Positions 38,781 to 46,484 of a DNA stretch of 47,162 nt are shown piece after piece; the first letter of the stretch is position 1, and the number at the start of each line of letters is the position of its first letter. The notes under the pieces were generated by a model. The model searched no databases. It was not told the DNA's origin and saw only the letters and a program-made list of their open reading frames with translations. The position numbers and the translations under genes are program-made. This DNA comes from CAADGU01 sp964581605 (lineage in GTDB: Bacteria; Chloroflexota; Anaerolineae; Promineifilales; Promineifilaceae), in contig CAZOPF010000040.1 in the NCBI GenBank assembly GCA_964581605.1, forward strand, positions 1 through 47,162, read 5' to 3'.

Positions 38781-41048
38781 ATGTCAGAGTACAAATCAAT
38801 TGGTACCCCCACCCCCGTCCTCGACGGCCGTGACAAAATCACCGGCCGCATTCAATACGCCACCAACATTCACATACCCGGCATGTTACACGGCCGTTTC
38901 GTCACCAGCCCCCACGCCCATGCCACCATCACCAGCATAGAGACCAGCGCCGCCCTGGCCCTGCCCGGCGTCGTGCGCGTCCTCACCGCCGCTGACCTGC
39001 CAGACATCCCGCCCAAATCACGCAACAAGCTCTTTCTGGCCCGCGGGCGCGCCCTCTTTGCCGGGCAGCCGGTGGCCCTGGTGCTGGCCGAAACACCCGC
39101 CGCCGCCCAGGATGGCGCGGAACAGGTATGGGTGGACTATGAACCACTGACGGCCGTCACCACCATCAGCGAAGCGTTGGCCCCCGGCGCCCCCCTCGTC
39201 TGGCCCGGCGGCAAACCGGGCGCATCTGGCGAAGCGGGCGCACACGGCGCCGATGTCAGCGATGAAGAAGAGGGCGAAGACAGCATCTCCGGCCCCAACA
39301 TCGCCAACGGTTTTGTGATGAAGCGGGGCGACCTGGCCGCCGGTTTTGCTGAGGCCGATGTCATCGTCGAGCGCACCTTCACCACCGCCATGGTGCATCA
39401 AAGCTACCTGGAACCCATGACCCACGTGGCCGTGCCCGACGCCTGGGGAGACGGCATGACCGTGTATGCCAGCACCCAGGCCCCCTTCTACGCCCGCCAA
39501 CAGGTGGCCGATGTGTTGGGTGTGCCGGAAACGGCCGTGCGCATCATCCCCACCCTGCCCGGCGGCGCATTTGGCGGTAAATTTTTCCTCTACGAATCCT
39601 TTGTGGCCCTGGCGGCGCGGGTCGTCGGCCGCCCTGTCAGCCTCTCCCTCACCCGCAGCGAAGAAATGCTGGCGACCAATCCCGCCCCCGCCGCCGAAAT
39701 GCGCGTCAAACTGGGCGCTAAACGGGACGGCACATTCGTCGCCCTGCAAGGGGACATCAAAGTAGACACCGGCTGCTTCCCCAGCTATCACGGCGTGGCC
39801 GCCTGGCTGCTGGGCAGCTATTACCAGACCCCCAACCTGGAATCCCGCTACACCGAAGTGTTCACCCACAAAGTTTCCCCCGCCGCCTACCGTGCCCCCG
39901 GCGCACCCCAGGCCACCTTTGCTTTGGAATCGGCCGTAGACGAAATGGCGCAGCAGTTGGGCATTGACCCGGTGGAACTACGCCTCAAGAACGCCAGCAA
40001 ACCGGGCGACCCCCTGGCTGACGGCAAACCGTGGCCCGCCATGGGTATGACCGAAGTGCTGCAAGCGACCCTGGCGCACCCTCTCTACCACAACCGGGCA
40101 CAGGCGCAGGCCAATGGGCGCGGTGTGGGCGTCGCCATTGGCGGCTGGCCCGGCGGCACCGAACCCACCTCCGCCCAGGCCCAACTGCACCGCGATGGCA
40201 CCCTGCACGTCCACATCGGCTCGGTAGATTTGACGGGCACCCCCACCGGTTTCACCCTCATCGCCGCCGAGACGTTTGGCGTCTCGCCCGATAAGGTGCG
40301 CATCGTCTACGGCGATACGGCCAACATGCCTTACGCCGGGGCCACGGGCGGCAGCAAAATTACCTACATGGTCGGCCCGTCCATCATCAAAGCGTGTGAA
40401 GACGCCCGGCAGCAGGTCTTGACGATTGCCGCCGAGGAGATGGAGGCAGACCCGGCGGATATGGAGATTGTAGACGGCCGTGTCCAGGTGAAAGGTGTGC
40501 CCGACAAAGCGTTAGACTTAGGCGCACTGGCCAAAAAGACGATGGATTTTGGGGCCAAATATGCGCCGGTGGTGGGCAACGGCCGTCATGCCAACACCGA
40601 AGGTGCGCCTGGCTTCTGTGCCCAAATCGCCGAAGTGGAAGTAGACCGGGAAACCGGCGAAGTCATCGTGCATCGTCTCGTTGCTATTCAAGACGTAGGC
40701 CGCGTCATCAACCCACTGACGCTGGAAGGGCAGATGCAGGGCGGCGTGATGCAGGGCCTGGGCTGGGCGCTGTATGAAGGCATGGCCTTTGACGAATACG
40801 GTACCCCGCTCACCGGCTCCTGGGTAGATTACACCGTGCCCCACTTCATCCACGCCGTGCCCGACTTTGAAATGGTCTTTGTGGAAGTACCCGCGCCCCA
40901 TGGCCCGTTTGGGGCTAAAGGCGTCGGCGAACCACCTATCATCGCCACCGCTGCGGCCGTTGCTAACGCGATTGCGGCGGCGACGAACGGCCGTGTCACC
41001 CAACTACCCATGACCGCTCCCCGTGTACTGGCAGCATTAAGGAATTAA
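38781..41048 (+). CDS. Xanthine dehydrogenase family molybdopterin-binding subunit
   Basis: A 755-residue large subunit of the xanthine dehydrogenase/CO dehydrogenase (CoxL) superfamily, which hydroxylates heterocycles or aldehydes with a molybdenum-cytosine/pterin cofactor. The first domain starts VLDGRDKITGRIQYATN. The molybdopterin region has GGAFGGKFFLYE, AAYRAPGAPQATFALE and TGGSKITYM, and the catalytic Glu is E717 in GAKGVGEPP. It lacks the CoxL active-site loop of true aerobic CO dehydrogenase as far as I can see. The usual 2Fe-2S and FAD subunit genes are not adjacent. The substrate is unknown. GGAGAAAAACC precedes the ATG. Confidence 0.92.
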   Translation: MSEYKSIGTPTPVLDGRDKITGRIQYATNIHIPGMLHGRFVTSPHAHATITSIETSAALALPGVVRVLTAADLPDIPPKSRNKLFLARGRALFAGQPVALVLAETPAAAQDGAEQVWVDYEPLTAVTTISEALAPGAPLVWPGGKPGASGEAGAHGADVSDEEEGEDSISGPNIANGFVMKRGDLAAGFAEADVIVERTFTTAMVHQSYLEPMTHVAVPDAWGDGMTVYASTQAPFYARQQVADVLGVPETAVRIIPTLPGGAFGGKFFLYESFVALAARVVGRPVSLSLTRSEEMLATNPAPAAEMRVKLGAKRDGTFVALQGDIKVDTGCFPSYHGVAAWLLGSYYQTPNLESRYTEVFTHKVSPAAYRAPGAPQATFALESAVDEMAQQLGIDPVELRLKNASKPGDPLADGKPWPAMGMTEVLQATLAHPLYHNRAQAQANGRGVGVAIGGWPGGTEPTSAQAQLHRDGTLHVHIGSVDLTGTPTGFTLIAAETFGVSPDKVRIVYGDTANMPYAGATGGSKITYMVGPSIIKACEDARQQVLTIAAEEMEADPADMEIVDGRVQVKGVPDKALDLGALAKKTMDFGAKYAPVVGNGRHANTEGAPGFCAQIAEVEVDRETGEVIVHRLVAIQDVGRVINPLTLEGQMQGGVMQGLGWALYEGMAFDEYGTPLTGSWVDYTVPHFIHAVPDFEMVFVEVPAPHGPFGAKGVGEPPIIATAAAVANAIAAATNGRVTQLPMTAPRVLAALRN

Positions 41049-41051
41049 ATC

Positions 41052-41114
41052 ATCAAAGATTTCGCAGATTTTATAGATTGTTTTCCCATCTGCGTAATCT
41101 GCGAAATCTTTGAT
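41052..41114. terminator. Hairpin with perfect 19-bp stem
   Basis: Arms atcaaagatttcgcagatt (41052-41070) and aatctgcgaaatctttgat (41096-41114) pair perfectly around 25 bases. It starts three bases past the stop of the molybdenum hydroxylase gene. It is made of GATTTCGCAGATT words and likely ends transcription before galK. Confidence 0.65.
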
Positions 41115-41140
41115 AAAAATCTACGCAAAAGGTCTGGCAT

Positions 41141-41767
41141 TTGAACACATTGGCCCAAACCGTTACCCAGAATTTTCACGGCCGTTATGGTGAATCACCT
41201 GCTTTTGTGGTGCGTGCGCCGGGGCGGGTGAATCTCATCGGTGAACATACCGATTACAACGATGGGTTTGTGCTGCCGCTGGCCATTGACCGCGCCATCT
41301 GGATNNNNNNNNNNNNNNNNNNNNNNNNNNNNNNNNNNNNNNNNNNNNNNNNNNNNNNNNNNNNNNNNNNNNNNNNNNNNNNNNNNNNNNNNNNNNNNNN
41401 NNNNGCCCGGCACGTGGTCACGGAAAACATCCGCGTCCTCAACGCCGTCACCGCCATGCTCAATAACGACGCCGCCATGCTGGGCACGCTGATGAATCAG
41501 AGCCACCAGAGCTTGCGTGATGATTTTGAAGTCTCCAGCTATGAGTTAAATGTGATGGTGGATCTGGCGCAGGCGCAGCCCGGCTGCTTCGGGGCGCGCA
41601 TGACGGGGGCCGGTTTTGGCGGCTGCGCGGTGGCGTTGGTGATGGCAGACACGGCCGTCTCTTTCGCCCAATCCATCTCTGCCTCTTATCAACAAACCAC
41701 CGGCCTCACGCCTGCTATTTACGTTTGCCAGCCGTCCGCCGGTGCATCGGTAATCGGTAATCGGTAA
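41141..41767 (+). CDS. galK: Galactokinase, interrupted by a gap
   Basis: The N-terminal 54 residues contain the galactokinase signature RAPGRVNLIGEHTDYNDGFVLP (written here in two parts: RAPGRVNLIGE and HTDYNDGF), and the C-terminal ~120 residues contain the GHMP motif ARMTGAGFGGCAVAL. Galactokinase phosphorylates galactose at C1 with ATP, the first step of the Leloir route. Full proteins have about 380-400 residues, so roughly 200 residues including the middle ATP-binding GHMP motif 2 are missing in the 100-N gap; the gap is longer than drawn. The start is TTG 41141, after AAAGG. The stop lies inside a GGTAATC repeat, which may have altered the C-terminus. No galT or galE is present here. 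Confidence 0.88.
   Translation: MNTLAQTVTQNFHGRYGESPAFVVRAPGRVNLIGEHTDYNDGFVLPLAIDRAIWXXXXXXXXXXXXXXXXXXXXXXXXXXXXXXXXXXARHVVTENIRVLNAVTAMLNNDAAMLGTLMNQSHQSLRDDFEVSSYELNVMVDLAQAQPGCFGARMTGAGFGGCAVALVMADTAVSFAQSISASYQQTTGLTPAIYVCQPSAGASVIGNR
41305..41404. other. Scaffold gap (100 Ns) inside galK
   Basis: Exactly 100 Ns. The flanking halves of galactokinase require about 600 bases, so the true gap is much larger than 100 bases. Frame continuity across it is accidental. Confidence 0.98.
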
Positions 41768-41772
41768 TCGGA
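41750..41772 (+). repeat. Tandem GGTAATC heptamer repeat at the galK stop
   Basis: Three tandem copies of the heptamer GGTAATC, preceded by ATC and followed by GG, lie across the last codons and the stop codon of galK. The TAA stop is read inside the repeat. Confidence 0.8.
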
Positions 41773-41915
41773 CTTCAGGTTATGGGCAATTGGGCGATTT
41801 TGACAAAATGGGGTAGCAATTTCCGGGTAAATTGGCAATAGAAACGGCCGTCTATTTTCCCTATACTCTCAGTGACTTGTGCTGAAATGCGCGGTTCAGT
41901 GGGAAATAGTGGGAA

Positions 41916-41945
41916 GAAAAAGACGGCCAAACGGCCGTCTTTTTC
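41916..41945. terminator. Strong bidirectional terminator between galK and purN
   Basis: Arms gaaaaagacggcc (41916-41928) and ggccgtctttttc (41933-41945) form a perfect 13-bp stem with a 4-base loop and an A/T tract at its base. It lies between the convergent galK and purN genes. One arm contains an ACGGCCGT copy (41931-41938). Confidence 0.88.
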
Positions 41946-42015
41946 GTTTGTCACTATTCACTGCAAAGGGCGCGAAGAGTGCGAAAATAGAGAAAAGCCT
42001 TTGCGTACTTTGCGG

Positions 42016-42627
42016 TTAATTCTCCCCAGGGTCGCTAAAAAGTGTTCGGCGAATGGCTTCAACGATGATGCGGTGTTCGGCCGTGTGCATCCGCATTTCA
42101 AACTGTTCCAGCGTATCGTGGGGGTAAATGGGAACTTCGGCCTGGGCAACGACCGGCCCGGCGTCTATTTCGGGGATGGTCAGGTGAACCATGCACCCGC
42201 TGTGGGTGATCTCGCCACGCTGGTAGGCCTCAAAAGCCCGTTCAATAGCATGAGTTCCGGCAAACTGGCCGGGTAAAGCCGGGTGCAAATTGATGACCTG
42301 ATTGGGGAATTGGTTGAGGAAATCTGCACCGAACACGTGCATCCAACCGGCTAAGACGAGGAGATGGGGGTGCAACGGCCGTAACCGTTCCGCCAGATCC
42401 GCCTCATACGCATCCCGGCTTTTCCCCGCATCCCGATACGGCTTGAAAGGGTGGTACAGGGTTGGAATCCCATTCTCCTGCGCCCGCACCAGCCCATACG
42501 CATCCTTGCGGTTGGAAACAACCAGGGCAATGTTGACATCCAGTTCACCTGCTTGAACAGCATCCATAATCGCCTGCAAATTGCTGCCGGAGCCGGAGAT
42601 GAAGATGATGATGTTTGGTCTTGACAC
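42016..42627 (-). CDS. purN: Phosphoribosylglycinamide formyltransferase
   Basis: A 203-residue enzyme, normal length for PurN, which formylates GAR using 10-formyl-tetrahydrofolate in step three of purine synthesis. The phosphate-binding loop SGSGSNLQAI lies at 11-20. The catalytic set is Asn113 and His115 in NLHPALPG and Asp155 in IDAGPV. The start is GTG 42627, after AGGACAGG. It is the last gene of argS-purM-purN on the minus strand. A GCGTGA word repeat fills the short space to purM. Confidence 0.95.
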   Translation of the reverse strand: MSRPNIIIFISGSGSNLQAIMDAVQAGELDVNIALVVSNRKDAYGLVRAQENGIPTLYHPFKPYRDAGKSRDAYEADLAERLRPLHPHLLVLAGWMHVFGADFLNQFPNQVINLHPALPGQFAGTHAIERAFEAYQRGEITHSGCMVHLTIPEIDAGPVVAQAEVPIYPHDTLEQFEMRMHTAEHRIIVEAIRRTLFSDPGEN

Positions 42628-42686
42628 AAACCTGTCCTGATCGTGATGCGTGAGGCGTCATGCGTGAGCAGCGAAACTTTCACGAA

Positions 42687-43718
42687 TCACGGGTTACGAA
42701 ATTCAACACCCTCTACTCCAGCGACCATCTCACCCACGCGATACACCTGGGACGCGCCGAGGGTGGTTTGTGCCTGGGTGGCATCTCTGGCGGGGATGAT
42801 GACCAACATTCCTAGCCCCATGTTGAAAACGTGGAGCATTTCGGTGGGGGAGACACGGCCGTATTCCTGAATCAGTTCAAAAATGGGCGGTACAGGCCAG
42901 GAACCAGGCCGCAAAACCGCGCCCAACCCATCGGGGAAGATGCGCGGCGGGTTATCAATCAGCCCACCACCGGTAATATGCGCCAGGCCACGAATGTCCA
43001 CACCCGCTTTCATCAACTTCTGCACCTCATCCAGGTAGCTACGATGGGGAGTGAGCAGCACCTCGCCGATAGACGCGCCCAATGTTTCATGGGGTGCCTG
43101 CCACTCCAGGTCAGCCAGCGCCTGGCGGGCCAGGGTGTAGCCATTGGTATGCAGCCCACTGGAAGGCAAACCCAAAATCACATCGCCAGGCTGGATATGA
43201 CGGCCGTCAATAATCCGTTCTCTCTCCACCACGCCCACCACCGTGCCCACCAGATCAATCTCGCCGGGGGTATAGACGCCGGGCATCTCAGCCGTTTCGC
43301 CGCCGAGCAGGGCACAACCCGCCGCGCTACACGCCAGGGCAATGCCACCGACAATGGTGGCAATTTGCTCCGGGTCGAGTTTGGAGGAAGCCACATAATC
43401 GAGGAAGAACAACGGCCGTGCCCCCTGCACCAAAATATCGTTCACACAGTGGTTGACAATATCATGGCCGATGGTGTCCCAGCGGTTAAGCGCCGCTGCC
43501 ACTTTCGTCTTGGTACCCACGCCGTCAGTGGAGGCCACCAAGACCGGCTGCTTTATCTTTTGCAACGCCGTTATGTCAAATAAACCGCCAAACGAGCCGA
43601 CCCCAGACAACACTTCCGGGCCGTAGGTCGCCTGCACGGCCGCTTTCATCAACTGCGTCGCCCGTGTACCGGCGGCAATGTCCACACCTGCTTGAGCATA
43701 AGCGTTTTTGGTGGTCAT
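42687..43718 (-). CDS. purM: Phosphoribosylformylglycinamidine cyclo-ligase (AIR synthetase)
   Basis: A 343-residue enzyme that closes FGAM to AIR with ATP in step five of purine synthesis. Typical segments are GVDIAAGTRATQLMK at the N-terminus, VASTDGVGTKTKVA (about residues 62-75), GGETAEMPGVY, LPSSGLHTNGYTLAR and HITGGGLIDNPPRI. The length is full. It is followed closely by purN and preceded by the perfect 20-bp hairpin at the argS stop. The ATG has only a weak Shine-Dalgarno. Confidence 0.96.
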   Translation of the reverse strand: MTTKNAYAQAGVDIAAGTRATQLMKAAVQATYGPEVLSGVGSFGGLFDITALQKIKQPVLVASTDGVGTKTKVAAALNRWDTIGHDIVNHCVNDILVQGARPLFFLDYVASSKLDPEQIATIVGGIALACSAAGCALLGGETAEMPGVYTPGEIDLVGTVVGVVERERIIDGRHIQPGDVILGLPSSGLHTNGYTLARQALADLEWQAPHETLGASIGEVLLTPHRSYLDEVQKLMKAGVDIRGLAHITGGGLIDNPPRIFPDGLGAVLRPGSWPVPPIFELIQEYGRVSPTEMLHVFNMGLGMLVIIPARDATQAQTTLGASQVYRVGEMVAGVEGVEFRNP

Positions 43719-43733
43719 GGTGTCAATGGTGGA

Positions 43734-43780
43734 GATTGGAGATTAGAGATTGGACAATCTCCAATCTCTAATCTCCAATC
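43734..43780. terminator. Hairpin with perfect 20-bp stem at the argS stop
   Basis: Arms gattggagattagagattgg (43734-43753) and ccaatctctaatctccaatc (43761-43780) pair perfectly around a 7-base loop. The right arm overlaps the argS stop codon (43779-43781), and the left arm ends about 16 bases before the purM start. It is built from GAGATTR words, the same family as 22241-22303. It is the longest perfect stem in the window. Confidence 0.65.
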
Positions 43781-45548
43781 ACATTCTTTCGGGTATCTCA
43801 ATCCCCAACAAATGCAACACCAATTCCAGTGCCCGGCGGACAAGGTGGGTGAGCGCCAGCCAGGATGCCTGCATCTCGGCATTTTCTTCGCGCAGGATGT
43901 GGCAGGTGTTGTAGAAACGGTTGAACTCGTTGGCCAGGGCATACACATAATCGGCCAGATGGTTGGGCATCCGGGTGTTATACGCCTGCTGCAAAGCGTC
44001 TGGCAGCCCGGTGAGCAGCAGCATCACGGTGCGTTCGGCGTCGGCAATCGGTGGCAGGAAGGGGCCAGGAGCCAACCCTTGGGCTGTTGCTTTTTGCAGG
44101 ATGGATTGGGCGCGCACGGCCGTGTACAGCAAATACGGCCCCGTCCGCCCTTCAAACGAGGAGAAGCGCTCCAGGTCAAAGATATAATCCTTGGTGCGCT
44201 GGTTCATCAAGTCCGCATATTTCAGCGCCGCCAGCCCCACCCGGCGGGCGATCTCCTGCCGCTCGGCCTCGTCATACCCTTCGGCCACATGGCTTTCGGC
44301 CATGCGCGCCAGCGCCGCCTCAATCACCAGGGCGATCAAATCCTTCAGCTTCATCGTGCCGCCTTCGCGTGTCTTGAACGGCTTGCCATCCTTACCATTC
44401 ATGGTGCCGAAGTAGTTGTGTTCCAGCCCCACCGTCGCCGGGGCGATGCCACTTTTATACGCTGCCCGAAAGACCTGCTCAAAATGCTGCCGCTGCCGAT
44501 GATCCACCACATACAAAATTAACTCGGAGCCAAATTCCTGCACCCGCATTTCAATGGTGGCCAGGTCGGTGGTGCCATACAACACCGCTCCATCCGACTT
44601 GCGCAAGATGAGCGGCGGCATCGGCTTTTTGTCATCTGGCTCGGTAATCTCCATGATGAGTGCGCCATCACTTTCACTGGTCAACCCCTGCGCTTGCAGC
44701 CGGGCAATCATCTCGTCCAGCCGGTCTTGCACATCACTTTCTCCCAACCACAGGTCAAAGTGAATATCCAGGCGGTCATAATCTTCTTTCAGGCCGGCCA
44801 CGGAAACGTCGTGAAAATGCTGCCAGAGGGCGCGGTATCCAGCACGGCCGTTTTGCAATTCCGCCGTCGCCAACCGGGCCGCCTCGGCATAGACCGGGTC
44901 GGCTTTAGCCTGGGCACTGGCGGCGGGGTAAATCTCTTCCAGGTCGGCCAGGGTGATGGGGGATTCGGCCGGGTAAGGGCCGGTGTAACTCGCGTCAAAG
45001 TAGGGCAAATCGGGCATTCGCCGTTCCAACTCAACAATGACCTGCCCCATTTGTGTACCCCAATCACCCAGATGCACATCGCCGGTTACGTTATCGCCCA
45101 TGAAGTGGAACAATCTTTTGATGCTTTCGCCGATAATGCCCGCCCGCAAATGGCCGACGTGCATGGGTTTGGCCACATTCGCGCCGCCATAATCCACCAG
45201 AACACGGCGGGGTTGGGCTACGGCCGTCACGCCCAATCGCTCATCATCCGCCATCTGCTGCACAAAATCGGCCAGAAACTCATCCGTCAACGTCAGGTTA
45301 ATGAAGCCCGGCCCGGCAATGGTGATCTCTTTGAAGAGGGGCTGCGTCTGGAGTTGATCGGCAATTTGTTGGGCAATATCGCGGGGGTTACGGCCGTATG
45401 CCTTCGCTGCTGGTAACGCCCCATTGCACTGAAACTGCCCCAGGTCGGGCCGATTGGAGACAGTGACTTCTCCGTAACGGCCGTCGTATCCACCCCGCAC
45501 AAAAGCCTTACTGGTCAGAGCAGTCAGTTGTTCAGTTAATGCTTGCAT
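43779..45548 (-). CDS. argS: Arginyl-tRNA synthetase
   Basis: A 589-residue class I synthetase. The N-terminal tRNA-binding Add1 domain spans about 1-110. The HIGH-type motif is HVGH at residues 130-133 in GGANVAKPMHVGHLRAG, characteristic of ArgRS. The KMSKS position reads KTREGGTMKL, a replacement common in ArgRS. The C-terminal DALR anticodon-binding domain contains LLYTAVRAQSILQK and ends LLGIEIPERM. It charges tRNA-Arg. It leads argS-purM-purN and is divergent from the DUF4058 gene. Confidence 0.96.
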   Translation of the reverse strand: MQALTEQLTALTSKAFVRGGYDGRYGEVTVSNRPDLGQFQCNGALPAAKAYGRNPRDIAQQIADQLQTQPLFKEITIAGPGFINLTLTDEFLADFVQQMADDERLGVTAVAQPRRVLVDYGGANVAKPMHVGHLRAGIIGESIKRLFHFMGDNVTGDVHLGDWGTQMGQVIVELERRMPDLPYFDASYTGPYPAESPITLADLEEIYPAASAQAKADPVYAEAARLATAELQNGRAGYRALWQHFHDVSVAGLKEDYDRLDIHFDLWLGESDVQDRLDEMIARLQAQGLTSESDGALIMEITEPDDKKPMPPLILRKSDGAVLYGTTDLATIEMRVQEFGSELILYVVDHRQRQHFEQVFRAAYKSGIAPATVGLEHNYFGTMNGKDGKPFKTREGGTMKLKDLIALVIEAALARMAESHVAEGYDEAERQEIARRVGLAALKYADLMNQRTKDYIFDLERFSSFEGRTGPYLLYTAVRAQSILQKATAQGLAPGPFLPPIADAERTVMLLLTGLPDALQQAYNTRMPNHLADYVYALANEFNRFYNTCHILREENAEMQASWLALTHLVRRALELVLHLLGIEIPERM

Positions 45549-45679
45549 GGTTGCTTCTACCTTCCATTATCCGAACTCCAAATTCCGATTATCGTTCACC
45601 GATTACCGATAACCGAAACGGGTTGCAAAAGCATAACTTACCGTTACACTGTAAGCAAATTGTGGCACGGAGGTTGAAG

Positions 45680-46453
45680 ATGGCATCTCCCTTCCCTGGA
45701 ATGGACCCTTTTTTAGAAGATAGTGATGTCTGGGCTGGTTTCCACCATACATTGGCGAACGCTATCAAAGCAAATTTAAACAGTCAAATCGGCCCGAAGT
45801 ATTACGCCGATGTAGAAATTGGCACCGTGATGCAAGGGGTCGGCATATCGGCCTGGCAGACAATGTATCCTGACGCGGGCATTTTGCATGTACGACGGCC
45901 GTCCCCCTCCCCCGCTCCTACTCTGACCTTACCTACCCCAACCATCACCGCTCCCCATGCTCCTCTCGCACGCAAAACTCAAATCGTCACCCAAGAAAAG
46001 TTACGGGCCGTGCGCATTTACGTCACGGAAACCTCAGAGCTGGTCACTACCATTGAGATTCTCTCCCCATTCAATAAACAAAAGGGAGACGGTGTAGACA
46101 CATACCGGCTGAAACGGCAGCGGATATTGGAAACGGCCGTACACCTGGTGGAACTCGATTTATTGCGTGGCGGGCAACGCCCCGGCCTGGAAGTGGGCTA
46201 CCCGCCGATAGACAGCGACTACATCTGCCTGGTCAACCGCGCCGACGAACTCGGCGAGCGCATCTCCGAAATCTGGCCGGTAGCTCTGAACGAACCCTTG
46301 CCACTCCTGCCCATCCCCCTGCTGGCCCCCGACCCGGACATCCCGCTAGACATGACCACCATCTTGCAAACCGTCTACCAACAAGGCGGCTACGACTGGC
46401 GCATTGACTACACCTTGCCTGCCCCCCCGCCGGATTATGTTTTTTTTGGCTGA
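45680..46453 (+). CDS. DUF4058 family protein
   Basis: A 257-residue protein beginning MASPFPGMDPFLED, the hallmark start of DUF4058, with further family segments TTIEILSPFNKQKGDG, HLVELDLLRGGQRP and DYTLPAPPP near the end. The frame is open from 45539, but ATG 45680 follows a good GGAGGTTGAAG Shine-Dalgarno and gives the family start. The family is common in Cyanobacteria, Chloroflexota and Planctomycetes, and its function is unknown. Two ACGGCCGT copies are inside. It is followed 31 bases later by the nuclease-like gene on the same strand, so they may be co-transcribed. Confidence 0.88.
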   Translation: MASPFPGMDPFLEDSDVWAGFHHTLANAIKANLNSQIGPKYYADVEIGTVMQGVGISAWQTMYPDAGILHVRRPSPSPAPTLTLPTPTITAPHAPLARKTQIVTQEKLRAVRIYVTETSELVTTIEILSPFNKQKGDGVDTYRLKRQRILETAVHLVELDLLRGGQRPGLEVGYPPIDSDYICLVNRADELGERISEIWPVALNEPLPLLPIPLLAPDPDIPLDMTTILQTVYQQGGYDWRIDYTLPAPPPDYVFFG

Positions 46454-46484
46454 AACTCTTGGGCAACTAATGGAAGGGTAGAGT

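Larger units (their letters stand above)
373..46140. repeat. Highly iterated palindrome ACGGCCGT, 84 copies counted
   Basis: By eye I counted 84 exact copies of the palindrome ACGGCCGT between 373 and 46140, for example 373, 5109, 5211, 5260, 9665, 9704, 16737, 16823, 24264, 28855, 37853, 40987, 45477 and 46133. Random expectation near 55% GC is about one copy. All but about three (2205, 41844, 41931) lie in genes, in several frames, encoding TAV (ACG-GCC-GTx), (Y/N/D)GR (xAC-GGC-CGT) and other pairs. Related TCGGCCGT and TCGGCCGA forms are also common. The pattern matches HIP1-type octamers known from Cyanobacteria (GCGATCGC) but with a different sequence. Confidence 0.9.

Noticed and set aside
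8822..41304. Shared TCTGGAT just before both N gaps
   Set aside because: A 7-base match at two gap edges is within chance and the surrounding sequence differs. It is probably coincidental.
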